NCBI RefSeq assembly: GCF_042920265.1
Contig: NZ_JBDQZI010000005.1
Location: 1 to 64,000 of the forward strand
Direction of reading: 5' to 3'
Length of the DNA: 64,000 nucleotides
DNA from: Lysinibacillus_B sp042920265
Lineage (GTDB): Bacteria > Bacillota > Bacilli > Bacillales_A > Planococcaceae
The position numbers and the translations under genes were made by a program. The notes beneath the pieces are model-generated. The model was not told the DNA's origin. It did not search any database and saw only the letters and a program-made list of their open reading frames with translations. Below are positions 17,363 through 26,616 of the stretch, piece after piece (the stretch's first letter is position 1; every line of letters begins with the position of its first letter).

Positions 17363-17472
17363 GGATAAAATTAGAACCGTTTTTATTTATGTTGATTACA
17401 CACGAAAGTTATGTATAATTATTTCAAACGGAGAATTAATATACAAATAGTGTTTGAAAGAAGTTATGACTT

Positions 17473-18105
17473 TTGGATGTGTATTTGAAGTTTGTTTTAG
17501 TTGGTTTATCGATTGCTTTACCCGTTGGAGCAATCACGGTTGAAATGACGAAACAAGGTTTAAAAAACGGATTTTTTCACGGCTGGGCTGTAGGTTTGGG
17601 CGGTATGACGATTGATGTGTTACTCATATTGGCGCTCTATTTTGGACTAGCAAAAATTTTATCCTTGCCTTATGTTCAGCTCCCATTGTGGATTATTGGA
17701 GCCGGTTTTTTATTTATGTTAGCCTATGACTCTATTAAAAATGCCGATCAAGATATTACATTAGCGGGTGAAAAGGTGAATAAATCACTTTCGAAAACGT
17801 ATCGAAATGGTTTATTTGTAGCCGTATCGCCAGGGAATTTAGTGTTTTGGATATCCGTATTTGGTGCGGTGTTAGCAGATTCCTATGTGACGAATGAATC
17901 GGTCGGTTTTATCATTGCAGCGATAGGGATTTTAACGGGCATTTTGTTACATGATGTAGGGTTATTAATGATTGTTTCGATTACGAGGAAAGTCATGAAT
18001 CGTCAAATGATTAAATGGACCTCAATTATAGGAGGAATGTTATTATTCGGATTTGGCTGCTACTTCCTGTATGAATTTTACTTAGCTATTCAAGCGTATA
18101 TTTGA
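17473..18105 (+). CDS. LysE-family transporter
   Basis: A 210-residue membrane protein of about six helices. The N-terminal segment VGLSIALPVGAITVEMTKQG and the later SPGNLVFWISVFG match the LysE translocator family. The start is a TTG and the ribosome site is weak (AAAGAAG). It shares no close similarity with the LysE protein at 8124 apart from the fold. A strong terminator follows. The substrate is unknown. Confidence 0.8.
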   Translation: MDVYLKFVLVGLSIALPVGAITVEMTKQGLKNGFFHGWAVGLGGMTIDVLLILALYFGLAKILSLPYVQLPLWIIGAGFLFMLAYDSIKNADQDITLAGEKVNKSLSKTYRNGLFVAVSPGNLVFWISVFGAVLADSYVTNESVGFIIAAIGILTGILLHDVGLLMIVSITRKVMNRQMIKWTSIIGGMLLFGFGCYFLYEFYLAIQAYI

Positions 18106-18110
18106 TTTTG

Positions 18111-18147
18111 AAGCTAGAGGATTTTTTGTAATCCTTTAGCTTTTTTA
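18111..18147 (+). terminator. Terminator after the LysE-family gene
   Basis: AAGCTAGAGGATT and AATCCTTTAGCTT form the stem, followed by TTTTTATTTTT. Confidence 0.8.
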
Positions 18148-18214
18148 TTTTTGAAACATTTGGGTAATTTTTCCGTATAGTATAGAGAGTCTATGAATGA
18201 TGCAGGAGGTAATC

Positions 18215-19081
18215 ATGAGAAATACATATCATCAACCGATTGATCCGGAACAATTTGGTACACATTTCTATCAAGGTGATTATGAAATGATTTATGACCA
18301 AGCGATTACGCCGTTTCGAGAATTAGTATCACTTGAACAATTTGTAGAGCTGGCGGCTTCATTTAATCAAGGGGTAGCTAGTTATCAGTTAGCTTATCGT
18401 ATATCTATAGAAAGCTTGATACATTACGTTTGGTTAGATGATCAAAAAGTAAAGGCAATAGATGTCTTCTTTGATGAACAGTGGATTATTCATAGTCTTT
18501 CTGTGAAGCCTTATGTCACGTATCCAAGCAGTGATAAGCTATACACGCAAAATAGCTATTGTATGCCAGTAAAAGGGGAGTGGTTTGTTGTTTGGGGTGG
18601 AACAAACGAATTTATCAACTATCACTATGCTTATGAGAACCAACGCTATGCGTATGATTTAGTCCAAGTTCAAAATGGTGTCTCTTATAAAGATACACCG
18701 TTGCGAAATGAAAATTTCTATGCTTTTAATCAGCCAATATTTGCTCCAGCAGATGGAAAAGTCGTGAAAGTTTTGGACGGCCTAAAAGACAATGTGCCAG
18801 GTGAAATGGATTCTAGTAATCCTGCGGGGAATTATGTCATCATTGAACATAAGCATCAAGAATATAGTTTGCTTGCCCATTTGAAACAATCCTCTATTGT
18901 AGTGAACGAGGGAGACATGGTGAAGGAAGGGCAATGTATAGGGAGATGTGGCAATTCAGGAAATTCATCAGAAACCCATTTGCATTTTCACATAATGGAT
19001 TGTGCTGATTTCACAAAAGCAAAATCTATTCGTATACGTTTTAAAGATGGAAAAGAACCGATTCAAGGGGATGTCGTTTGA
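18215..19081 (+). CDS. M23-type peptidase-like protein (LytM fold)
   Basis: A 288-residue protein starting at ATG 18215, just behind CAGGAGG; an upstream in-frame ATG at 18197 overlaps that site. The N-terminal half resembles a DUF3887-like domain. The C-terminal half is an M23/LytM fold with YSLLAHL and the H-x-H of ETHLHFHIMD. The usual first zinc ligand (H-x3-D) reads RYAYD, with Arg in place of His, so catalysis needs checking. There is no signal peptide. It may act on peptidoglycan fragments, or have lost activity. Confidence 0.75.
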   Translation: MRNTYHQPIDPEQFGTHFYQGDYEMIYDQAITPFRELVSLEQFVELAASFNQGVASYQLAYRISIESLIHYVWLDDQKVKAIDVFFDEQWIIHSLSVKPYVTYPSSDKLYTQNSYCMPVKGEWFVVWGGTNEFINYHYAYENQRYAYDLVQVQNGVSYKDTPLRNENFYAFNQPIFAPADGKVVKVLDGLKDNVPGEMDSSNPAGNYVIIEHKHQEYSLLAHLKQSSIVVNEGDMVKEGQCIGRCGNSGNSSETHLHFHIMDCADFTKAKSIRIRFKDGKEPIQGDVV

Positions 19082-19233
19082 ATACCAAGGTATTGATGAT
19101 AAGTAATCTTTTTCTTCTTCCCCCTCGTATTATTGCGCAATTTTTTTAATAGAAGTCCTTAAAGTTTGTACAACGAGAAATAGCAGTTTCCAAGTATACG
19201 GAAACTGCTGTTTTTAGTTATAGAGGAAATGCA

Positions 19234-20238
19234 TCATACTTCCTCTTGAAAATAAATTTTATAAAACTTTCGATTAGTCGCTTCGTCATAGCCGACTTCA
19301 ATAAGTTCACTCACTTGCTCGATATTACGTACATTCACTTGAATTTCAATATTGGAATCGAGTTTAATTTTACGTTTGTACGTTTTTTCGACCTTTTCCA
19401 GTGCGCTTTCAGAAATGATTGTTTCATAGGGCTTGACCATATTGACGATAATATCTTTTTGTACGGAATCTGTCTGTTCGAAAACGGTATCGATATAGTC
19501 ACTTACTTCGAATTCTTCCTCGTTTCTAAAATAATCGAGTGTTTTGTTTAAAAGACCGAGTTTCTCGGTATTTGAAAAGCTATCTTCTTTTAAAATATAT
19601 TTTTTACACTCTGTTAAGGCTAAATTCGTTTTATAATAATGTTCGTCCGCTGCTCTAATTTTTAAAAAGCGCTCTTGCCAGTACACGACGTCTTCTTTCT
19701 TTTTCGTTTTAATAAAGACAGCAGGTGGCTCATCTGCCCCCATATCGACAATGATGGCGATATTATTGATTTTCTTCACGTTGATGCCATCAATGCCATT
19801 GACGGTCATTTTGTTTTGCTCGTTTTTCACATCAAGGAATATTTCTTTTTCATCCACTTTTACAATCGCTAGCACTTTTTTTACATCCGTATGCCAAAAA
19901 CAATGTTCGAACAACCCTACAAACAATTCGCCGTCTTTAATATTTGGGTGTTGAGACGCACTATGCAAATGGGTAGCGATGTGTTGCGATTGTTCAAGGA
20001 AACTAGTCGGAGAATCGAATATCGATTTGACATACGTATACACTTCATTTAATCCAAGGTTTGTTTCATGAAAAAATTCGTATTGTTGCTCCCAATCCAT
20101 TTTATTGAACGCTAGTTGTGTAAAGGCTGCTTCTAGCATGACCTCTGGTTGAGAAAATGCCTCTTCCCCCAAAACAAGCGCATCACTTACAAAATGTACA
20201 CTATATTGTGTTAATTTACTTTCACTTACATCTAGCAT
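19234..20238 (-). CDS. NdpA-like nucleoid-associated protein
   Basis: A 334-residue protein; the start at 20238 follows ATGAGGGGAAAA, while an in-frame ATG at 20283 has no ribosome site. It matches the 37-kDa nucleoid-associated protein (NdpA/YejK) family in length and in the C-terminal segment EHYYKTNLALTECKKYIL. In Gram-negative relatives it binds DNA and RNA polymerase. In Bacillus-like genomes its role is unknown. It seems to be a single gene. Confidence 0.65.
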   Translation of the reverse strand: MLDVSESKLTQYSVHFVSDALVLGEEAFSQPEVMLEAAFTQLAFNKMDWEQQYEFFHETNLGLNEVYTYVKSIFDSPTSFLEQSQHIATHLHSASQHPNIKDGELFVGLFEHCFWHTDVKKVLAIVKVDEKEIFLDVKNEQNKMTVNGIDGINVKKINNIAIIVDMGADEPPAVFIKTKKKEDVVYWQERFLKIRAADEHYYKTNLALTECKKYILKEDSFSNTEKLGLLNKTLDYFRNEEEFEVSDYIDTVFEQTDSVQKDIIVNMVKPYETIISESALEKVEKTYKRKIKLDSNIEIQVNVRNIEQVSELIEVGYDEATNRKFYKIYFQEEV

Positions 20239-20385
20239 AGTTTTCCCCTCATTATTAGTTTTATAGAGACTATACCATATCATACTTTACGCTATATTTT
20301 CATGTGTTTTATTAAGTGAACGAGAACAAGTGTGAGGAGATTTTGTAAATTTAGAAATAAATACAAATGGCATCAATCGTTTTAA

Positions 20386-20874
20386 TTATTGATGCCACTC
20401 TAATAGATAAATTTGTTGCTCATCTTTTTTCAATAGTGCGATAAAATAGTCGTAACCATCATTTTTTTCTTTGTAGAAGTAGTAGTCGCCAATTTTCACT
20501 TCAATAGGGTGAGCTTTAAAAGCATTTTTTACTTCTTCACTCGTAGATACCATTGAAGTAGTGGTTGTTACGAAATGAGCAATTTTTTTACTCGCTTCTT
20601 CTACATTTTCCGCAGTAAGAGCTACCATACCTGTGTCTTCAACATTCAGTTTTGTTTCTTTGTATTGTAAAATGTAAAACCATTCACCATCTCCGTTAAA
20701 ACTAGAAGGAGACGCGACAATTTCCTGCAACTCATCTGGCTGAGGGAGATGAATACCCCATTTTTCTTTATAAAAATAAACGATGTTGAATGGATTGTTT
20801 GTCGATGTTGTAAACCAAATATAAAATCCACTGGTCAAAACAATGCAGCCTATCATAATCAACCATTTTTTCAT
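20386..20874 (-). CDS. Membrane-anchored protein of unknown function
   Basis: A 162-residue protein with one N-terminal hydrophobic helix (KKWLIMIGCIVLTSGFYIWF) acting as a signal anchor, then a soluble domain rich in Lys/Glu that is likely outside the cell. No family recognised. Its ribosome site GAGGGGTGATT is enclosed in an inverted repeat (20877-20910), so translation could be gated by RNA structure. Confidence 0.7.
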   Translation of the reverse strand: MKKWLIMIGCIVLTSGFYIWFTTSTNNPFNIVYFYKEKWGIHLPQPDELQEIVASPSSFNGDGEWFYILQYKETKLNVEDTGMVALTAENVEEASKKIAHFVTTTTSMVSTSEEVKNAFKAHPIEVKIGDYYFYKEKNDGYDYFIALLKKDEQQIYLLEWHQ

Positions 20875-20876
20875 CT

Positions 20877-20910
20877 AATCACCCCTCTGATATAAGACGA
20901 GGTGATTGTT
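20877..20910 (-). promoter_or_regulatory. Hairpin enclosing a ribosome binding site
   Basis: On the minus strand AATCACCTC pairs with GAGGGGTGATT, which contains the ribosome site of the gene starting at 20874. It could be a translational regulator, or an accidental terminator-like fold. Confidence 0.4.
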
Positions 20911-21151
20911 TTTATGTTCCTATTTAAGGAATAATATGTATGTTATTGTGTTGGAGGGTTTTATTTTTTATTAAAATATTGGGTGAGCTAGTTTCAGGGG
21001 CTCTCAGGCCTATAAGCGTTACTTTCATCAATAAGCATCTTATTTCATATCATCCTTAATTTTCAATAATGAACTAAAATAGTGGGAAAAGCATTTTTTA
21101 TTTACTCGTTTTCGTCATTCGTTCGTCTTAAGGAGAAAGAGGCACATTAGG

Positions 21152-21183
21152 AAGCAATCCGAGTGTATCGGGTTGCTTTTTTC
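21152..21183 (+). terminator. Orphan terminator
   Basis: AAGCAATCCGA and TCGGGTTGCTT pair, then TTTTTC. No plus-strand gene lies close upstream, so it may close a short untranslated transcript. Confidence 0.55.
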
Positions 21184-21289
21184 AGAAGTAACATAAACTG
21201 AAAATGATTAAATGAACATCCCCCAATCGTAGAGTTGCTCCTGCGAATAAGATATAAAGGAAGGAATTTCGGAGGAGAGGGGGAATAAG

Positions 21290-22279
21290 ATGGATAGAAA
21301 ATTTCGGATTAAAGGGATGCTAAAAGAACATTACAACATACATGCAAGGCATATTGAGCAGCTGCCGGGTGGCTGGTCTGCGTTAGCTTACTTAATTACA
21401 GACTATCGTCAAAAGTATTTCTTAAAGGTGTATGATAAAAGAAGAGCTGCAGCTAAGCTGTGGATTGATGCAATCGATCGGTATATACCGTTAGTCGATT
21501 GGCTGCAACATCATACCGTATTAAAGCATCATCTCGCACAGTCGCTACTTACAAAAACGAAGCAACATTACTGTGAAGATAGAGAGTATGTATATTTACT
21601 GTCAGAGTTTGTAGAAGGTTATACAATTGGTGGGAATGTGTTGAATTTATATCAAGTGAATGAGTTAGCAAAAATACTCGGAACGCTTCATAGTAGTACG
21701 GCTCATGTGCCACCTAATTTAATCCAGCCCCAAACACAAGAAAATTTTAATACGGATTTTTGTGACGCCTTCTCCTCGTTTATCAAACATGATTTGACGT
21801 CCATACATGATAATGTATTACGAGTAGTGAGACCTTTCAAGCAAGAGTTGATGAGTAGTATTAATAGAATGAAGTACTTATCTAATAAGCTAAAACAAAA
21901 GTCATTACCATTTGTCCTTTGTCACGCTGATCCACACAATTGGAATATTATCCAAGGAAGAAATTTGATGTTGATTGATTGGGAATGTGTGACGATTGCG
22001 CCAAAGGAACAAGATTTAATTTTGCATATTACACCACCTTATGCAAGGCAGTTCATTATGGAATATAAAAAATATATGCCTTATCAGTCGCTGGATTTAG
22101 ATGCCTTTGAGTTTTATTTTCTGAAAAGAAGACTCGGCGATATTTGGGAATGGATAAAGGATTTACGATATCAACAAAATATTAAATCGGAAGATACAGT
22201 ACTAAAATTTCTGAAATTAAACATAGTTGATTGTACAAAAAGAGCACGATTTAGAGCCTTTTTGCAGCCACTTATTTAA
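21290..22279 (+). CDS. Aminoglycoside phosphotransferase-fold (APH) kinase-like protein
   Basis: A 329-residue protein with the APH/choline kinase fold. The catalytic loop CHADPHNWN has His212, Asp214 and Asn219, and LIDWE supplies the metal-binding Asp230. An N-lobe lysine is likely in YFLKVYD. Relatives include spore coat CotS-like kinases, so the target may be a small molecule or a coat protein. The start is preceded by GGAGGAGAGGGGG. It is followed by a terminator hairpin. Confidence 0.82.
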   Translation: MDRKFRIKGMLKEHYNIHARHIEQLPGGWSALAYLITDYRQKYFLKVYDKRRAAAKLWIDAIDRYIPLVDWLQHHTVLKHHLAQSLLTKTKQHYCEDREYVYLLSEFVEGYTIGGNVLNLYQVNELAKILGTLHSSTAHVPPNLIQPQTQENFNTDFCDAFSSFIKHDLTSIHDNVLRVVRPFKQELMSSINRMKYLSNKLKQKSLPFVLCHADPHNWNIIQGRNLMLIDWECVTIAPKEQDLILHITPPYARQFIMEYKKYMPYQSLDLDAFEFYFLKRRLGDIWEWIKDLRYQQNIKSEDTVLKFLKLNIVDCTKRARFRAFLQPLI

Positions 22280-22288
22280 TAAGCCGCC

Positions 22289-22315
22289 CAAAAGTGAGTG
22301 AATCGCTCACTTTTG
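22289..22315. terminator. Hairpin between convergent genes
   Basis: The arms CAAAAGTGAG and CTCACTTTTG enclose 7 bases. It lies between the APH-like gene and the LRR lipoprotein gene and could act in both directions, although U-tails are short. Confidence 0.5.
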
Positions 22316-22334
22316 AGACAGCCTTATCGGTAGG

Positions 22335-23300
22335 TTATTGTGCTTGCATAATGGACTCTGAAATAATGAGGCCGTGTCTATTTTCGAGTAGTGTCCAATC
22401 TGTCACCTGTTCCTTCGAGAGATAGAGAAATTTCAACTGTTTTAATGCGACAAGTGGTTGGATAGAAGTGACGTTTGTTTCTCGAATATCTAAGTTCATC
22501 AGTCGGGTTAAATGCGCTACAGGTGATAAATCGGATACATTTGTATGGGCAATCTGTAGTACTTCAAGATGCGGCAAGTTTTGTACAAAATCAATGGAAT
22601 CAATTGGATTTCCACTTAAAGATAGATTCGTTAATTTGCCTAAATTTTCGAATGATGTTGTATGGATATTTTGGATCGAGTTGTTCGCTGCAATGAAAAT
22701 GCTTAAATTTTCAAGGTGTTGGATAGGTTCAATCGAAGTAACGGCATTGTTTGTAAGGTCTAAATGTTTTAAGGAAGAAAGTTGTTGTAACGGTGTTAAG
22801 TCTTGCACGTCATTATCGATAATGGCAAGTGATTCTACATTTTTTAAAGCACTTAGATGGTTGATTTTTTCTAAATTATTATTGATTAATGTTAGTCCTT
22901 TTAAGTGTGTCAAGGATGAAAAATCCAAATGATACAGTGGGGTATCTGTAATCGTTAAGTGTTGCAGTGTCGTTAATGAATGAATGCTTGATAGACTTTT
23001 TATTGGGATAGAGATAACAAGGCTTTTTAAATTGGTCATTGCTTGTAAGGCGACATGTAATGTTGGATCATCCTCATGAATCGTAAATTCAGTCATTCGT
23101 TCGAAATCATCATCTGAAAGTTCTTCGATACGAAGTCCCATTTGTTCACAAATCGTTTGTTTTAATTTTTCAGAAATGTCCAGCGTTAGTGGAGTCGTTG
23201 TACTAACGGGAGCTGTTAAGTTAGGGGTGTCATTTACAGCTTGTTCTTCACAGCCAACTAGTGGTAATAAAGCGAGCACCAGAAATCCGAATTTTTTCAT
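22335..23300 (-). CDS. Leucine-rich-repeat lipoprotein
   Basis: A 321-residue lipoprotein, starting at ATG 23300 behind AAGGGGGA. The signal peptide ends in the lipobox VGC (Cys18), giving a lipid-anchored extracellular protein. Residues about 80-310 hold about ten internalin-like leucine-rich repeats of 21-23 residues (for example L-x2-L-x-L-x2-N-x-L-x2-I). Such proteins bind other proteins or polymers. It follows a decayed gene in the same orientation (23314-23749), which was probably in the same operon. Confidence 0.85.
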   Translation of the reverse strand: MKKFGFLVLALLPLVGCEEQAVNDTPNLTAPVSTTTPLTLDISEKLKQTICEQMGLRIEELSDDDFERMTEFTIHEDDPTLHVALQAMTNLKSLVISIPIKSLSSIHSLTTLQHLTITDTPLYHLDFSSLTHLKGLTLINNNLEKINHLSALKNVESLAIIDNDVQDLTPLQQLSSLKHLDLTNNAVTSIEPIQHLENLSIFIAANNSIQNIHTTSFENLGKLTNLSLSGNPIDSIDFVQNLPHLEVLQIAHTNVSDLSPVAHLTRLMNLDIRETNVTSIQPLVALKQLKFLYLSKEQVTDWTLLENRHGLIISESIMQAQ

Positions 23301-23313
23301 TGGCATTTCCCCC

Positions 23314-23749
23314 TTAATTTGTGACGAGTGATTTAAAAAAATAGTGGCCATATTGAGATTTATCTTCTACAAATTCAAAAACATAAGAAGCATTGTATAC
23401 ACCTAAAAAGACTAACACTGTATGTTCTTCCAATTGATGTCCTCGATATTCAACATGATCGTAGTCAAAAGTATGGCTAAAAGGATGTTCATATCCGTTT
23501 TCCCTGTAATCCTTAAAGAAAAAAGTGATTTTCTGCATCAATTTGAACAGGTGGGTCGCTAATGATGCGAAACGATAAGTTTAATGTTTCGCTTAAACGT
23601 TGTTGGACATCGTTGTCTAAGCTGTCAGGAGTAAATGTTTCTTGTATGGGACGAGGCTACGGTTCATTCGATGCACTAAAACGTCCAACAAATACACCAA
23701 CAGCAAAACACAACAATAATATGCCCACAAAGCGACTGTTTTTTACCAT
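23314..23749 (-). pseudogene. Broken gene for a membrane-anchored protein
   Basis: On the minus strand an ATG at 23749 with a GGAGG site opens a frame with the signal-anchor MVKNSRFVGILLLCFAVGVF, then a TAG at 23659. The frame continues and shifts at an A6/T6 run (23519-23524). Deleting one base joins it to the intact 3' part, about 75 codons, ending at 23314. The repaired product would be about 144 residues. Two lesions, one nonsense and one frameshift, make real decay likely. The family is unknown. It lies 14 bases before the LRR lipoprotein gene. Confidence 0.75.
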
Positions 23750-23908
23750 CCAATAAATCCTCCGCTACGATACATTTTCCACTATACTATGAAGTATGAA
23801 TGAATACATTTAGTAAACAACTGATGAAAGAAAGATTGTTTACTTATGGCATTTGGATGGGAGTGTACATATACTACTGCTTTACGCTAAAATGGAAGTA
23901 TAGGTTAG

Positions 23909-24256
23909 ATGGAGGCAGTGTATAAAGTGGAAGCAAAAAAGATCGAAATAGCATGTGAATCATGTGGGCATCAAGTTGAAATTGATTTTAATGAGGCGCA
24001 ATTTTCATCGCAAATTGCCATCATCAACGGCAAAAAGAAGGAAAGCCGAACATTTTTTCAGCCGTGTCCACATTGCGGACAATTAAATACCGTTACAAGT
24101 GAAAATAAGGAAGAGTGGGGCAAGCGAAAAGGACCAAATGTGAAGGCGTTTATGTTTTCAGGGTTTTTATCGTGCTTTGGGATCATCGCGTTATCCATTC
24201 TTTTAGCATACTTTGCATTTAAAGGGCTAGGAATAGTTTTCGATTGGATTTTTTAA
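23909..24256 (+). CDS. Small zinc-ribbon membrane protein
   Basis: A protein of about 115 residues. The N-terminal part has CESCG and, about 35 residues later, CPHCG, a zinc-ribbon spacing. The C-terminal third is one membrane helix (FMFSGFLSCFGIIALSILLA). The start is uncertain: ATG 23909 has only a weak site, while GGAGG at 23911-23915 would serve a GTG at 23927. The function is unknown. It is followed by two terminator-like hairpins. Confidence 0.65.
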   Translation: MEAVYKVEAKKIEIACESCGHQVEIDFNEAQFSSQIAIINGKKKESRTFFQPCPHCGQLNTVTSENKEEWGKRKGPNVKAFMFSGFLSCFGIIALSILLAYFAFKGLGIVFDWIF

Positions 24257-24372
24257 GAAAGGGGCCGTCTGAAAAGACATTTTGAGACGGAACCTTTCGA
24301 CGAGGATGGTGGCATTTTGATGTGACCACTGCAGGAGCAATATTTCTTAATGGATAATTATTAAGAAGTAAA

Positions 24373-24413
24373 GGGGTGTCTGGAAATTTTTTACTTTCCG
24401 GATACCCCCTTTC
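24373..24413 (+). terminator. Terminator after the zinc-ribbon gene
   Basis: The long stem AAAGGGGTGTCTGGAAA against TTTCCGGATACCCCCTTT has a T-rich loop. A second hairpin (CCGTCT / AGACGG) lies at 24266-24291, nearer the gene. Confidence 0.7.
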
Positions 24414-24474
24414 ATTTGCATACAAATGGAACTTACATGATTTGTAAAACGTTTATCGTATGAAAGGGGTGGTC

Positions 24475-24828
24475 ATGCTGAAGCGTTTGTTTTTATTGTG
24501 GAGAATGATTTTTGCACTTTTACTCGGAGGTTTTATTTATTATGTGTTTTTTGATTGGAGTCGCTTTAAAGATGAACTTATTGAAACGTCCACGTCACCT
24601 AATGGGATATACACGGTAACTCTTTATCGCTCGAATGGCCATGCGACAACACCCATTATGCTACTAGGCGAATTACAATTCAACGATGCCATTAGACGCT
24701 CAAAGAAAATCTATTGGGCAAAAGGAGAATCGGTAAAAATCGAATGGTTAGAAGAGAATATTGTAAAAATTAACGGAACCGTTCTGAACGTACCGAAAGA
24801 ACGCTATGATTTTCGCTCAGACTTATAA
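24475..24828 (+). CDS. Small membrane-anchored protein, DUF5412-like
   Basis: A 117-residue protein starting at ATG 24475 behind AAAGGGGTGG; an in-frame ATG at 24460 overlaps that site. One N-terminal helix (LFLLWRMIFALLLGGFIYYV) is followed by SPNGIYTVTLYRSNGHATT and WAKGESVKIEWLEE, a pattern I associate with DUF5412 proteins. The domain should be extracellular. It is probably a single gene. The function is unknown. Confidence 0.65.
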   Translation: MLKRLFLLWRMIFALLLGGFIYYVFFDWSRFKDELIETSTSPNGIYTVTLYRSNGHATTPIMLLGELQFNDAIRRSKKIYWAKGESVKIEWLEENIVKINGTVLNVPKERYDFRSDL

Positions 24829-24938
24829 ATAATGGCATTTCTACTTTAGAGAACATGCACGTATTTTACTGTGTGTTTGAAACTTTTGGTTCAGTTATAC
24901 GTAATAGAAAAAAGAGTCGAAATCATAAGGAGACAAGC

Positions 24939-25763
24939 ATGGAGACAAAAGAGCAATTAACAGTGCATTTACAAATGATTGAAGAATGGGAAAAAGATCA
25001 AAAAGGGCTATGGTTTTGGGAAAAGCTAGGTCGTCTACCGTTTAAAATTTTAGATAAGCTGACGCCTGCTTTTATTCAAGAAAAAATAGCCGTGTTAGTG
25101 TCGGAATTAGGTAGCTACATTCAAACAGGTGGACGTTATTTAATTAGTGAGGAAGCGGTGTTGAAGAGGATTCGGTCTGTTACATGGCAGCCCATTGAAA
25201 CGATTCAAGATGTAGGGAATATACCGTTAGAGGAGATGATTACATTAAGTGAGGAGCTCCAAAAAAGTCGTGTGAAACTGGCTACTGTACAGGGCGCTTC
25301 CACAGGTTTTGGTGGTCTCTTTACGTTAGCGATTGATATTCCCGTTATTTTAGGCATGGCTTTAAAAACGCTACAGGAAATTGCGATGATTCATGGGTAC
25401 GATCCAAATGACAAACAGGAACGTATTTTTATCGTCAAGTGTTTACAGTTTGCCTCTGCCGATATTGTCGGAAAAGAAGCCGTTTTAACAGAACTGGCTG
25501 CCATGCACGAAGACAAAAAGGCAACTGCCAGCATGATTTCACAATTGCAAGGATGGCAGGAAGTGTTTTTCACGTATCGTGATTCATTTGGCTGGAAAAA
25601 ACTATTCCAAATGGTACCGATAGCTGGGATGATTTTTGGTGCCTATGCGAATAAAACGATGATTAATGATATAGCAGAAGCAGGTATTATGCTGTACCGA
25701 AAGAGAAGAATTTACGAAAAATTACATGATATTAATGAAAGACCTATATCCACAACAGAATAA
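24939..25763 (+). CDS. EcsC family protein
   Basis: A 274-residue protein starting at ATG 24939 behind ATAAGGAGA; the longer upstream open frame lacks a ribosome site. The central part, GASTGFGGLFTLAIDIPVIL, and the GYDPNDKQERIFIVKCL segment are characteristic of EcsC. In Bacillus the ecsC product goes with the EcsAB transporter, but here the gene is alone, as it often is in this group. The hydrophobic stretches suggest membrane association. Confidence 0.82.
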   Translation: METKEQLTVHLQMIEEWEKDQKGLWFWEKLGRLPFKILDKLTPAFIQEKIAVLVSELGSYIQTGGRYLISEEAVLKRIRSVTWQPIETIQDVGNIPLEEMITLSEELQKSRVKLATVQGASTGFGGLFTLAIDIPVILGMALKTLQEIAMIHGYDPNDKQERIFIVKCLQFASADIVGKEAVLTELAAMHEDKKATASMISQLQGWQEVFFTYRDSFGWKKLFQMVPIAGMIFGAYANKTMINDIAEAGIMLYRKRRIYEKLHDINERPISTTE

Positions 25764-25774
25764 ATGATTGACGT

Positions 25775-25811
25775 AAATGAGCCAACCATGTTAGAGGTTG
25801 GCTCATTTTAA
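25775..25811 (+). terminator. Terminator of the EcsC-family gene
   Basis: The arms AAATGAGCCAACC and GGTTGGCTCATTT enclose 8 bases, followed by TAATTGTTTTTT. Confidence 0.8.
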
Positions 25812-26607
25812 TTGTTTTTTTGAAATAATAATATGGCGTGTTCACGAGGGGTTTTTTTACATATACAAGCTCCCATTTTAAGTAATGTACTCGTACATTG
25901 AAGTTACATAATTCCGGTATTATTGCCTAATTTCATATACTGCAATAAAAAAATATAAGCCGATATAGCATAGGTATCTCAGTTCCATTACCAAATACCC
26001 CATATACTATATTACACCCTTTATATAACTCGTTTATTGTGTCGTGGAATACAGTAAGATGCTTTCCGGAAGTAGTAATCAATTAGCTTTATATAAGTTG
26101 AATTTATGATGCACAGAAGCTAGAAACGTTTGTATTTATGCATGAAACGAGCTTGCTGTGGAGGCTCATATCGAATGTGCGGCTAGTGCAAATGCTTTTG
26201 TGCAAAATTAATGCACAGTTTAAGGTTCTTATATGCTATTAACATATGTTGTTGCCTTTCATATGAGTATATTCACATCATATGGAAGGGAGTTAGTCAA
26301 AAGGGCGTTTTGAAAAGATATATGCCCATTTAAATAAATATAGCGGAGAGGTTATAAAAATAGATAGTCAACAGTTTTTATGCTCATTTCGAAAGAAGGA
26401 GCCATTTCTATATAAACTTTCATACAAACAGAGTAATGTTCAAGAAATTAAGTGTAATTACCTCCTGAAAAGCATCCCTTTATTTTTATGATAAGTGGGT
26501 GGATAAGGCAAGACATGTTTATGAAATAGTAAGAATCGGTGTGTTTAATAATCTATAAATGTAAGAAAGGATGCACATAGTGTTTTAAAGTACTGTGAAG
26601 TAAGGGA
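25812..26607. other. Intergenic region with a decayed gene fragment
   Basis: About 800 bases. It contains an open fragment at 26297-26491 (listed separately). The remainder is AT-rich with no supported gene. Confidence 0.55.
26297..26491 (+). pseudogene. Remnant of an unidentified gene
   Basis: An open frame of 64 codons without a start codon that ends in TGA. It encodes a protein-like sequence beginning KGRFEKIYAHLNKYSG and containing PFLYKLSYKQ. A TAG precedes it at 26294 and GGAAGGGAG lies just before that, so a start may have been lost. No family recognised. Confidence 0.4.
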
Positions 26608-26616
26608 GTGATGAAA

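Larger units (their letters stand above)
20875..21289. other. Divergent intergenic region
   Basis: 415 bases between a minus-strand and a plus-strand gene. It holds a hairpin over the minus-strand ribosome site (20877-20910) and an orphan terminator (21152-21183). The remainder shows nothing recognisable. Confidence 0.5.
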
